This document shows, piece by piece, positions 52,340 through 61,007 of a stretch of 64,000 bases of DNA. A model generated the notes under the pieces. That model did no database searches. It was not told the origin of the DNA and worked only from the letters and a program-made list of their open reading frames with translations. The translations under genes and the position numbers were made by a program. The stretch lies in NCBI RefSeq assembly GCF_000948985.2, contig NZ_CP059733.1, positions 6,138,001 through 6,202,000 of the forward strand, given 5' to 3'. Origin of the DNA: Thalassomonas viridans. Its GTDB lineage: Bacteria; Pseudomonadota; Gammaproteobacteria; Enterobacterales; Alteromonadaceae. The first letter of the stretch is position 1. Each line of letters begins with the position of its first letter.

Positions 52340-55300
52340 TTAAATGCTTTCCGCATAATTTTCTATGGCATCAAGCTCCTGGCGGGCTTGCTCCAATAAA
52401 ACCCCGGCCTGGTTCGCTGCTTTTTGTTCGGTCAACTCCTGCATTTTCCGGCAAAGGGCAAGCAAGTTTTCCGCCGCCAGAATCACGGCATTTTGTTTCA
52501 GTAACCCCAGCATTTTTTCCGCCCGCCGGAAATGCTGCGACTGAAAAGCAACCCTTAACTGCGCCAGGTAGTCGCGGTTATCCGCCAGATAATGCTCCAG
52601 CATATAAGCCGCCAGCTCTGGGGAAGCCTGATGCCGGGTGTATGCCTGTAAGTCGAATGCCGCAGGCAGCTCGCTTTCTTCATCGGAAAGGTGAAAAAGC
52701 TGCTCTTGCAACACCAGCTCCTGCAGCTCGGGGGCATAAGCCGAGATCCCGGATAGCGGAACCTGCAGCGGAGCTTGCCCGCTTGCGCTTTCTACTTCCG
52801 GCTGTTGCCGGGCTTCTGGCATCAATTTTTCCTGCTCTTTCAGGTTTTCCTGTGCAGCTATTTCCAGCCAGGGTCTTAATAACTCAACCAGTGCCGGCAG
52901 ATCCGACAGCGGGGGAAAGCTCCCCAGACGCCAGCTGTTAATGCTTTGCATATCATCCCCGGCACCGGACAAGCTGAACAGGCCGCGCTCAAATGACGTC
53001 CCCTGATCCAGCTCGGTAAAATCGGGCATTGCAAATTCTGTTACTAACACCAGAAAACGTCCGCTATACCACAAATCCTGCATACTTTCGGCATTCGCCG
53101 CCACACACACCTGCAACCCGAACCAGTCCAACAGCGAAATCAGCCCCTGATGTTTGCTGGGTTCACTCACCCCGAGCAAAACTTCCACCCCGCTGCGGGT
53201 AAAAGCATATTGCCGGCACAGCTCAGGACCGAACAGGAGATTGCTTTGCCTCTCTTGCAGCAATACCCCTTCTATTTCCCGGAGTAAATTTTGCCGGGAT
53301 AATAAATGCCCCACCGGCGAATAAAGCCCCAGCTCACAAACCCGCAACGGCTGCTGTTGCAGCACCAGCAAATCCGGCTGCAAAGCATCAGGCAGACTTC
53401 CAAGATGCGCCATGATTTGCTCTTTTTGTCCGGCAAACAAGTCTTCACTGACCATCAAGAGATCCAGCGGCCGGCTCTTAAGCTGTTGCGGCGTTAACCG
53501 GGAAAACAGCTCCCCGGTATCCGGATAGGCGTCAAGCTTAAGCGGCTGAAGCAAATCCCCAAGCCGGTTTTGCAACTCCTTGCTTCCGGACAGGTAGGCA
53601 AGGGATAGGGATCCCGGTTCAGGCAAGTCCATACCGGGCTTACTGTTTTTCACCTGGGTCAAAGGCAGTTCAAACACCAGCCGGTATCCCTGCCCTGTGG
53701 GTTCGGCCTGGAGGTTAATGCCATGATGACGGGCCAGCAGCAGTTGGAAATATTCAACCAGCTCTTTATCCTCTTGCCCGTGTGGCCCGTTTTTGGGTGC
53801 CGTATCCGGGTTGAGCAATTCCAGCGCGGCCGGTAACCGGCTAAAGCTCTGCCCCTTGCTGATTTGCGCACTTACCTGCACCCTTTGCTGCCCCGGATGC
53901 TGATCCTTAACTTTCAAAACCAGGCCTAACTGCCCTTTGGTTATGCCGGCAAACATCAGCTCTGCCAGGCTATAAAACAGTTCATGGAACAGACGGGCAT
54001 CCAGTTGAACCCGGCTGTTCAGATAAGGATCGCAATCAAGCCATAACCGGTTGTGCTGCAATTGGGCCTGCGGCATCAGATTGTACATAACCGCATGGAT
54101 TTCATTCACCAGATCCACATCCTGCAACGACATTACATGCTGCTTTCCCCTTAAAGCGGTCAGCAGCCGGTACCGGCTCAGGCTGCCGGATGCCAGGGCA
54201 AGCTGTCTGTGCAGCTGTAGCCCGGGAATGGCAGCGCCGAACGACATTGCCTGTAGCTGCAATTTTGCCACCGTCAGTAGCTGATGTAACCGCTGATACT
54301 CTTGCTGCGCCAACTGGTCCCGGCTCAGCTGCTGTTCTTTATGCTCCCGGGTTAACCGCTCCAGTTTTTGTTCATATCCGGCGAGCATATCGGCATTGAT
54401 TACGGTGCCGAAAAAATGCAGCTCCCGCCAGAGAAGCGAAATCACCAGCAATTCTCCCCCCCGGCTGAAAACCCGGACCGTTTGGCTTTCCCCGCTGCTT
54501 TTTACCTCCCGTGCTACTGCCGTTAATTTCTTTACTTCCTCCCGGGGAAACGCATGGCGCCAGCTGTCAAAAGTGACCGCCCGGTTAAACAGATACTTAC
54601 TGCCCCGGCTTAATTGCCCGGCCAAAATCAATTCCCCGTCCTGGCGCCAATAAAGTACACGATTCATTTGTGCCAGGGTTTCCAGCTGCATCCGGTAATT
54701 CAGGTCCAGGCGTTTAACCTCATCCGCCGTGATTTCCGGCTGGCTCACCCGGCCGAACAAGCGGCTAAAACGCAGGTTTTCAAGGGAGTTGATCTGCTGC
54801 TCATCCACTTCTCCCCCGGCGGTTAACCGATCGCACAAAGCCAGACTTTGCCTTGCATAAGCCCTCAGCCTGAGGTGCTGACGCAGCTGGAGCAATAACA
54901 CGGCTATCACCAAAACCGCGGATAAACTGACGGCAAAAAACAGCGGCTGTCCCCGGGTATAAGCAAGCAACCGGGCAGCTATATCCCCGGGCGGTTTTAA
55001 GCCCCTCTCCTGCCTGCCGGCAAAGGGCTGATCCGCCAGCAGCGTCCGGATCTTTTCCCTGTCTGCAGACAGGGCCTGGCGAAACTCATGCGCCAATCGC
55101 AGGTGTCCCTGCCATTTTGCCAGGGTACGCTCTTGTGTCAGCAATAAGGCCGACACTTTATCCGCTTCAACGGCAAGTGCCGTCAGCCGGACATCCAGAT
55201 CTTCCCCCGCCGTCAATTCACCGGCAAGACTCACCGTTTCCCCGGCACTGCGCCTGAGCTCTTCAAAACCGGCCAATGATAACTGCAGATCCAGGCTGGC

Positions 55301-55918
55301 AAACGACACCAGCAAGGTATCTAATAAATTCTCCAGCCGGTAATAGCCGGCCAGTTCCGTATAGATTCTTCCCTGTGCCCGGGCCCGGCTGACGGTAACC
55401 GCGTCACTGACCTTATCCGCCTGCAGCTGCTGATAAAGCAATGCCAGCTGCTCCTGCCTGCTAAAAATAATGGTATCCAGGGCATCCGCCAGCCGCTGCA
55501 GTTGTATAATACTTTGCTGTTTCAGCCGGAGATTGTCTTTACTGGCCGCCGCCAGGCGCCTCACCCCCGCAGATAATTCTTCCAGCCGGATATCTTGGTT
55601 TTGCACCTTGGTATCGGTGATTTGCCCTGCCAGGGATTGCCAGTTATCCAGCAAACGCTGGTACAGGAGGGAAAATTGTCCGGCATGGCGCTCAGACAAT
55701 AATTGCGTAAAAAGCACATGGTTTTTTTGCCGGTATTGCAGATACTGATTTTGTTGCAGCACCCTCATCAGCTGCTCTTGCTGCGACAAGGCCTGTTGCT
55801 GCCCGTCCAGGTACACCAGGACTAAGGTCAGGGGAAGAAGCAGGAAAACGGAAAGAAAAGTTACGGCCAGCATAGGCGTAAACTGGCGGTAGAGGGGTTT
55901 ATCTGCGGCTTTATTCAT
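52340..55918 (-). CDS. Degenerate hybrid histidine-kinase-like protein (BarA/ArcB-like pseudokinase)
   Basis: The 1192-residue protein has two membrane helices (about 13-33 and 328-348) around a large, Gln/Leu-rich helical periplasmic domain. A cytoplasmic PAS-like region (about 410-520) and a coiled coil follow. The remainder has the outline of a hybrid kinase, but key residues are missing. Where a dimerisation His motif (HELRTPL) would lie there is AKLQLQAMSFGAAIPG. The ATPase-like part has no N box or G boxes. A first receiver-like domain (about 775-890) has Ser in place of the acceptor Asp (LLMVSEDLF). A second (about 905-1010) has Glu (LVTEFAMPDF). The HPt-like C-terminus lacks the His (EKMLGLLKQNAVI). 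It is likely a signalling scaffold or sensor without phosphotransfer, which is inference. Confidence 0.75.
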   Translation of the reverse strand: MNKAADKPLYRQFTPMLAVTFLSVFLLLPLTLVLVYLDGQQQALSQQEQLMRVLQQNQYLQYRQKNHVLFTQLLSERHAGQFSLLYQRLLDNWQSLAGQITDTKVQNQDIRLEELSAGVRRLAAASKDNLRLKQQSIIQLQRLADALDTIIFSRQEQLALLYQQLQADKVSDAVTVSRARAQGRIYTELAGYYRLENLLDTLLVSFASLDLQLSLAGFEELRRSAGETVSLAGELTAGEDLDVRLTALAVEADKVSALLLTQERTLAKWQGHLRLAHEFRQALSADREKIRTLLADQPFAGRQERGLKPPGDIAARLLAYTRGQPLFFAVSLSAVLVIAVLLLQLRQHLRLRAYARQSLALCDRLTAGGEVDEQQINSLENLRFSRLFGRVSQPEITADEVKRLDLNYRMQLETLAQMNRVLYWRQDGELILAGQLSRGSKYLFNRAVTFDSWRHAFPREEVKKLTAVAREVKSSGESQTVRVFSRGGELLVISLLWRELHFFGTVINADMLAGYEQKLERLTREHKEQQLSRDQLAQQEYQRLHQLLTVAKLQLQAMSFGAAIPGLQLHRQLALASGSLSRYRLLTALRGKQHVMSLQDVDLVNEIHAVMYNLMPQAQLQHNRLWLDCDPYLNSRVQLDARLFHELFYSLAELMFAGITKGQLGLVLKVKDQHPGQQRVQVSAQISKGQSFSRLPAALELLNPDTAPKNGPHGQEDKELVEYFQLLLARHHGINLQAEPTGQGYRLVFELPLTQVKNSKPGMDLPEPGSLSLAYLSGSKELQNRLGDLLQPLKLDAYPDTGELFSRLTPQQLKSRPLDLLMVSEDLFAGQKEQIMAHLGSLPDALQPDLLVLQQQPLRVCELGLYSPVGHLLSRQNLLREIEGVLLQERQSNLLFGPELCRQYAFTRSGVEVLLGVSEPSKHQGLISLLDWFGLQVCVAANAESMQDLWYSGRFLVLVTEFAMPDFTELDQGTSFERGLFSLSGAGDDMQSINSWRLGSFPPLSDLPALVELLRPWLEIAAQENLKEQEKLMPEARQQPEVESASGQAPLQVPLSGISAYAPELQELVLQEQLFHLSDEESELPAAFDLQAYTRHQASPELAAYMLEHYLADNRDYLAQLRVAFQSQHFRRAEKMLGLLKQNAVILAAENLLALCRKMQELTEQKAANQAGVLLEQARQELDAIENYAESI

Positions 55919-56098
55919 ATTGTCAAAACGGCCAGCGGCATAAATACCAGCTTAACCGGGCTATTCCCTACGGTTACAACAGGAGCGGATCAAGAAGTTT
56001 CTACTCTCTAGTGTAGGGAATTGGCCATAAGAAGCAATGCTTATCACCGCCCGGGTTATCACGAACCAGGGTTATGACCGTTATTTCAGCACCTGAGG

Positions 56099-56608
56099 CT
56101 AATTTTTTCCGGCCGTGTCCGGTTTGGGCTTTTTACTGACCCAGGCCCATTGCATTTCACACTCTATCGGCGGCTGTCCCGACTCGTCGGTAATAGTGAC
56201 CGGCACTATAATATCTCCCTTTTCCGCCTGCCGGATATCGGCTATCTGGGCGTCGGTCAAGCTGGCCTTTGCCAGCAGGCTGCCTTGCATGCGCCGCTGA
56301 TAGCGGATGTTCATGGACTTTAATAAAGGCAGGCGGCTGTCCGGCACATTCATGCCAAAAACGATCCCTGTGGCGGATTCCGCCAGCACGGCGGCGGCCA
56401 CGGCATGTATGCCGCCGATATGATTTTGTACTTTTTTCTTATTTTCCAGCGACAATTCCGTGTGGTGATGACTGATCTTTAACAGCTTTACCCCCGAGGT
56501 TTTCGCATATTTCACCTGGGAGCAAAATAATTTAGTCAGCAATGCAGAACGCATAAAAGCAGGCGTCTTGTTGATGACGGCAACATAGCGGCTAAAACGA
56601 TTGGCCAT
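56099..56608 (-). CDS. DUF4442 hotdog-fold protein, probable thioesterase-like
   Basis: A 169-residue hotdog-fold protein of the DUF4442 family, related to PaaI-type acyl-CoA thioesterases. QNHIGGIHAVAAAVLAESATG is the helix-and-loop signature. The chosen start is the ATG of MANRFSRYVA, with GGGAAA upstream. A TTG 15 codons earlier is in frame but has no ribosome binding site. It is a single gene between the kinase-like protein and orn. The substrate is unknown. Confidence 0.8.
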   Translation of the reverse strand: MANRFSRYVAVINKTPAFMRSALLTKLFCSQVKYAKTSGVKLLKISHHHTELSLENKKKVQNHIGGIHAVAAAVLAESATGIVFGMNVPDSRLPLLKSMNIRYQRRMQGSLLAKASLTDAQIADIRQAEKGDIIVPVTITDESGQPPIECEMQWAWVSKKPKPDTAGKN

Positions 56609-56903
56609 AGTAATTTCCCATAAGTCGGTAAACAAAAATTCATTGTCAACCAAACTGGTCTGACCTTCAAGAAAAATCTCAGCTAACCTGCTCTAGCAAA
56701 TAAAGCTCCCGGCATCATGGCGAAGCGGCAGAGATACAATAGCGGTAACATATACCAGCCCAGGCCTGTTAAAAAAGACAAACCGGGGGAAACAGGAGTA
56801 AGTGAGGATATGGGATAAAGTATCGTTAACCGGGAGGGCTTGATACAAAGACTCCGCTCTGATTAGCGACCGGGAAAAACTTCCCGGCCGGCACGGCGGA
56901 TCA

Positions 56904-57449
56904 TTAAAGCTTAAAAAAGTGCTCCTGATACAGTTTTAATTCGGCAATGGATTCGCGGATATCGTCCAGGGCCAGGTGCGTGGCCTGCTTTTTAACCTTA
57001 GCCAGCACGTCCGGCTTCCAACGGCGGGCCAGCTCTTTGACTGTGCTGACATCAAGGTTACGGTAATGAAAATAATCTTCGAACTCCGGCATATATTTAT
57101 TAATAAAACGCCGGTCCTGCCCTATGCTGTTGCCGCACATGGGAGACACCCCTTTGGGCACATACTGCTCGATAAACGCCAGACTGCCCGCCATGGCCTG
57201 CTGCAAACTGGTATCACTTTCCAGGCACCTTTGGGTTAAGCCGGAGCGGCCATGATGCTCAACGCACCAGGGACTCATGTTATCCAGCACCTCTTTGGGT
57301 TGATGAATGGCGAAAACGGGTCCTTCCGCCAAAATATTTAACTGGCTGTCGGTGACTATAGTCGCCATTTCCAGAATCACATCCGTTTCCGGTTCCAGAC
57401 CTGTCATTTCAAGATCCAGCCAGATTAAATTGGTATCACACAACGCCAT
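56904..57449 (-). CDS. orn: Oligoribonuclease
   Basis: The 181-residue DEDDh exonuclease degrades 2-5 nt RNAs and linear pGpG. Motif I is [12 protein letters not shown], motif [13 protein letters not shown] and motif [14 protein letters not shown]. The gene is divergent from rsgA, the conserved order of E. coli. Its breakdown of pGpG links it to cyclic-di-GMP turnover. Confidence 0.97.
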   Translation of the reverse strand: MALCDTNLIWLDLEMTGLEPETDVILEMATIVTDSQLNILAEGPVFAIHQPKEVLDNMSPWCVEHHGRSGLTQRCLESDTSLQQAMAGSLAFIEQYVPKGVSPMCGNSIGQDRRFINKYMPEFEDYFHYRNLDVSTVKELARRWKPDVLAKVKKQATHLALDDIRESIAELKLYQEHFFKL

Positions 57450-57751
57450 AAATTTCCCTTAAAAAACCGGTTAATGCCTAACAACACAACACCACTTTGA
57501 CAGGCACTTCGCAGAAAAGACGCTCCTAAGCAGTAAACGTGGTTGGTATTAGAAAAAAATATCAATAATTAAGTATATACCGAATCAATACCTTGCCCAA
57601 AGCATTTTAAATTGCCGCGGATAACTGCATCTTGGTGTTATTTGGGTATAATAGCTAACAAACAATCAGGTTTTAGATATTTTTTCCGCGGATACGGGCG
57701 TAGAGGCGGGGAGAGAAGATTAGGTAAATTAGATAAAGATGACAAACTCTC
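57450..57751. promoter_or_regulatory. Divergent promoter region of orn and rsgA
   Basis: No gene is present. A TATAAT at 57647-57652 is a strong -10 box for rsgA; no good -35 box is seen 17 bases upstream. The rest is unremarkable AT-rich DNA. Confidence 0.4.
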
Positions 57752-58789
57752 GTGGCTAAAAGAGCAAAACTGACCAAAGGTCAGGCGCGGCGTATCAAGG
57801 CGAACCAGGAAAGAAAAATACGCAATAAAGCCGACAAACAGCAATGGCAGGACGATGAATTAGGCGAAGCGCAACATGGCATAGTTATCAGCCGTTTTGG
57901 CCAGCATGCCGATGTCGAAGGAGAAGACGGCCTCAGCTACCGCTGTAACCTACGCCGTTCGATTAAATCCCTGGTATGCGGCGATAAAGTGTTGTGGCGC
58001 CAGGGCAAAGAAACCGATCACAGTATCGCCGGAGTGATCGAAGCCGTACATGACAGGAGTTCGGTACTATCCCGTCCCGACGTATACGACGGCGTCAAAC
58101 CCATAGCCGCCAATATCAGCCAGATATTGATCGTCTCTTCGGTTTTGCCCGCCTTTAACGGCGATATTATCGATCGTTACCTGGTGGCGGCGGAACAAAC
58201 CGGCATCACGCCGGTCATAGTGCTCAACAAAGTGGACCTGCTCGACAACAGCAACCGGCAGGCCATAGAAGATCAGCTGCAGATTTACCGGGATATCGGC
58301 TACCAGGTGATGTATGCCAGCAACAAAACCGAACAGGGTATCAGTGAACTCAGGCAGCAGTTAAAAGATCACACCAGTATTTTCGTCGGCCAGTCCGGGG
58401 TTGGTAAATCCACCCTGACCAACAGCCTGATGCCGGGGCTGGAACTGGTCACCCAGGAAGTCTCGGAAAATTCCGGCCTGGGACAGCATACCACTACGGT
58501 TGCCCGCCTGTTCCATTTTGACCAGGGGGGGGATCTGATCGACTCCCCGGGGATCCGGGAGTTTGGTTTATGGCATTTGACCCCGGAAGAGGTCTGCCAC
58601 GGCTTTATAGAGTTTGCCGACTTTCTCGGCAGTTGCAAATTCCGGGATTGCAAACATATCAAAGATCCCGGCTGCGCCCTGATCGCGGCGGCCGGGGAGA
58701 AGAAAATCCATCCGGACCGCTTCAGCAGTTTCCAGCGCATTTTAGCGAGCATCAGTGAAAACAAACTCACCTCCCGCTTTAATGACTAA
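57752..58789 (+). CDS. rsgA: Ribosome small-subunit maturation GTPase RsgA
   Basis: The 345-residue circularly permuted GTPase begins with GTG (MAKRAKLTKGQARRIKANQERK), as in E. coli. An OB fold (about 45-105) is followed by the G domain with NKVD, the P-loop GQSGVGKSTLTNSL and DSPGIREFGLW. A Zn knuckle C-x4-C-x-H-x5-C is at CKFRDCKHIKDPGC. It checks the decoding centre of maturing 30S subunits. It is followed by psd at 27 bases. Confidence 0.97.
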   Translation: MAKRAKLTKGQARRIKANQERKIRNKADKQQWQDDELGEAQHGIVISRFGQHADVEGEDGLSYRCNLRRSIKSLVCGDKVLWRQGKETDHSIAGVIEAVHDRSSVLSRPDVYDGVKPIAANISQILIVSSVLPAFNGDIIDRYLVAAEQTGITPVIVLNKVDLLDNSNRQAIEDQLQIYRDIGYQVMYASNKTEQGISELRQQLKDHTSIFVGQSGVGKSTLTNSLMPGLELVTQEVSENSGLGQHTTTVARLFHFDQGGDLIDSPGIREFGLWHLTPEEVCHGFIEFADFLGSCKFRDCKHIKDPGCALIAAAGEKKIHPDRFSSFQRILASISENKLTSRFND

Positions 58790-58816
58790 CCGTTTTATTA
58801 ATTTAAGGAATATTTA

Positions 58817-59692
58817 GTGTTGTTAGATAAGATAAAGATCACCTTGCAGTATATCATGCCCAAACACGCCCTTTCCCGTCTGGTGGGCAAGTTTGCCGCA
58901 GCCGAGGCCGGCTGGTTTACCACTAAGGCCATTTCGCTGTTTATTAAAGCCTATGGCATCAATATGGGCGAGGCTAAATTAAAAAATGCCGGTGATTTTA
59001 AAACCTTTAATGATTTTTTTACCCGCGAGCTTGAAGAAGGCGCCCGTACCATAGACAAGGACGCCGCAACCTTATGTTACCCGGTAGACGGCACCATCAG
59101 CCAGCAGGGAGACATCAGGGACGGACAGCTTATCCAGGCAAAAGGGTTTGACTACAGCTTAACGGGATTGCTCGGCGGCGATGAAGCCATTGCGGCCCCT
59201 TTCCAGGGGGGCAAGTTTTCCTGCATCTATCTGGCCCCGAAAGATTACCACCGTATTCATATGCCGATGGCGGCAACCTTAAGGGAAATGATTTATATCC
59301 CCGGCGAATTGTTTTCCGTAAATCCCCTGACGGCGAACAATGTCCCCAACCTGTTTTCCAGGAACGAACGTGTAGTGACCATTTTCGACACCGAGCAAGG
59401 GCCTATGGCCATGGTGCTGGTGGGCGCCACCATAGTGGCCAGCATAGAAACCGTCTGGGCCGGTACCGTCACCCCGCCGGCAGGCAAAGACATTTTCCGC
59501 TGGCACTATCCGGCCACCGGGGTCGATGCCATACATTTTGAAAAAGGCGATGAAATGGGGCGCTTTAAACTCGGCTCCACCGTGATCAGTACCTTTGCCC
59601 CGGATATGGTAAACTTTAACGCCGGTGCCGGCCCGGAAACGGTTACCCGCTTGGGCGAGCATTACGCGGATATAGCTTCGGCCGGACAATAA
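58817..59692 (+). CDS. psd: Phosphatidylserine decarboxylase proenzyme
   Basis: The 291-residue membrane enzyme makes phosphatidylethanolamine. The self-cleavage motif LGST lies at 252-255, with Ser254 as the future pyruvoyl group. HRIHMP and [10 protein letters not shown] are further conserved parts. The start is GTG with AAGGAA upstream. It follows rsgA, as in E. coli. Confidence 0.96.
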   Translation: MLLDKIKITLQYIMPKHALSRLVGKFAAAEAGWFTTKAISLFIKAYGINMGEAKLKNAGDFKTFNDFFTRELEEGARTIDKDAATLCYPVDGTISQQGDIRDGQLIQAKGFDYSLTGLLGGDEAIAAPFQGGKFSCIYLAPKDYHRIHMPMAATLREMIYIPGELFSVNPLTANNVPNLFSRNERVVTIFDTEQGPMAMVLVGATIVASIETVWAGTVTPPAGKDIFRWHYPATGVDAIHFEKGDEMGRFKLGSTVISTFAPDMVNFNAGAGPETVTRLGEHYADIASAGQ

Positions 59693-59706
59693 GCCGGGAG
59701 AAAGAT

Positions 59707-60444
59707 ATGGAAATATTTGCACATCGCGGCGCCAGCGCCGCCTTTCCGGAAAATACCCTGCTTGCCTTTGAACAGGCGATTTTACAGGGCGCCGACGGCA
59801 TAGAGCTGGATGTGCAATATCACCACAGCGGCGAATTTATCATCCTGCATGACAGCTACCTGGATGTCACCACCAATGGCCGGGGGGCATACGATGAGCT
59901 CCCCCTTAGCGAACTTATGCAGCTGGATGCCGGCAGGCAGCAAAAAATCCCCACCCTGACGCAAGCCCTGGCGCTGATCAAAGGCCGCTGCCCCGTCAAT
60001 ATCGAACTGAAAGACCCGCACTCGGAACCCCGGCGCCTGGCAAGCATTACCGGCCTGCTCAGGCAAACACTTGAACAAGCGGTGGCCGGGCAAAGGTTTT
60101 CCTGGGCCGATTTTATCGTTTCTTCCTTTAACCATCATTTGCTGCCGGCGGTGCTCCGGCAGTGCCCCCGGGTAAAAACCGCGGCATTGATCGCCAGCTG
60201 TCCGTTAACCTATGGTGAATTTACCCAGGCACTGGAGGTTCAACAGCTCAATGTCGCCATCGATTGTTTAAACCCGGCCCTGGTACAAGATGCCCATAGC
60301 AGGGGACTATTGCTCGGGGTATATACGGTAGACCGGCTGCAGGATATCCGCCGCTGTTATTCCTTAGGGGTAGATGTGATTTTTAGCAATGCCCCCGACA
60401 AAAGCAGGGACTATTTAAAAAAGCTTAAAGACTCAAATATTTAA
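59707..60444 (+). CDS. Glycerophosphodiester phosphodiesterase, cytoplasmic UgpQ type
   Basis: The 245-residue GDPD TIM barrel has the catalytic FAHRGASAAFPENTLLAF, GADGIELDVQ, HDSYLDVTTNG and NIELKDP. It has no signal peptide, so it should be cytoplasmic and should cleave glycerophosphodiesters to glycerol-3-phosphate and an alcohol. AGGAG-like GGGAGAAAG precedes the ATG. It lies 14 bases after psd, which suggests a phospholipid operon. Confidence 0.93.
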   Translation: MEIFAHRGASAAFPENTLLAFEQAILQGADGIELDVQYHHSGEFIILHDSYLDVTTNGRGAYDELPLSELMQLDAGRQQKIPTLTQALALIKGRCPVNIELKDPHSEPRRLASITGLLRQTLEQAVAGQRFSWADFIVSSFNHHLLPAVLRQCPRVKTAALIASCPLTYGEFTQALEVQQLNVAIDCLNPALVQDAHSRGLLLGVYTVDRLQDIRRCYSLGVDVIFSNAPDKSRDYLKKLKDSNI

Positions 60445-60531
60445 TAGAAGAACCATAAGCCTTTTAATGCCATTTTCCGATAAAAAAGAGAAAAAAATGC
60501 GATTTATGGTTGCTCATTTATTCTGCAGAAG

Positions 60532-60549
60532 ATACGATTGGGTTCGTAT
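60532..60549. promoter_or_regulatory. Inverted repeat upstream of blaI, candidate operator
   Basis: ATACGA and TCGTAT are separated by TTGGGT, about 45 bases before the BlaI-like ATG, next to a possible -10 (TATTAT). BlaI/MecI repressors control their own operon from such repeats. Confidence 0.45.
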
Positions 60550-60593
60550 TATGGTAGAAAATACCTCAAATTAATTACATTAAGGAAATTGCA

Positions 60594-60974
60594 ATGGCTC
60601 GGGACAAGTCGACAATTAAGCCAACCGAGGCTGAGTTGAACTTACTCAATATTCTCTGGCAAACAGGCCCGGCGACGGTAAGACAAATACACGAAGCGCT
60701 TAGCGAAACCCAAAAAACAGGGTACACTACGGTATTGAAGATTTTGCAGATTATGCATGAAAAATCCTTAGTGATCCGTGACGAAAGCAACCGGGCACAC
60801 GTGTATGCGGCCGCCAACAGCGAGACCCATACCCAGTCTTCATTATTAAGGGATTTAATCATGAAAGCCTTTGGCGGCTCGACCTCCAAACTGGTGATGC
60901 GCGCCATAGACGACTCCACCAGTAACGAAGAGATCGAAGATATCCGTCAACTGTTAAGCGAACTAGAAAAATAA
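60594..60974 (+). CDS. BlaI/MecI/CopY-family transcriptional repressor
   Basis: A 126-residue winged helix-turn-helix protein: KPTEAELNLLNILWQTGPATVRQIHEAL at the N-terminus, TGYTTVLKILQIMHEKSLV as recognition helix and wing, and a helical C-terminal dimerisation part. BlaI-type repressors are cut when the paired M56 protease senses a signal. The protease gene follows 33 bases downstream. The target is at least its own operon; a link to beta-lactams is not shown, as no beta-lactamase gene is nearby. Confidence 0.92.
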   Translation: MARDKSTIKPTEAELNLLNILWQTGPATVRQIHEALSETQKTGYTTVLKILQIMHEKSLVIRDESNRAHVYAAANSETHTQSSLLRDLIMKAFGGSTSKLVMRAIDDSTSNEEIEDIRQLLSELEK

Positions 60975-61007
60975 ACTTGCCGACTCGGGAGAAAATTGGG
61001 AATTATA

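Noticed and set aside
52327..52941. 204-codon Pro/Ala-rich plus-strand frame
   Set aside because: It is antisense to the end of the hybrid-kinase-like gene, which has far better coding features.
56870..56887. CCGGGAA-AAAC-TTCCCGG hairpin after orn
   Set aside because: No T run in the orn direction; could be a chance or weak stem, so not listed as a terminator.
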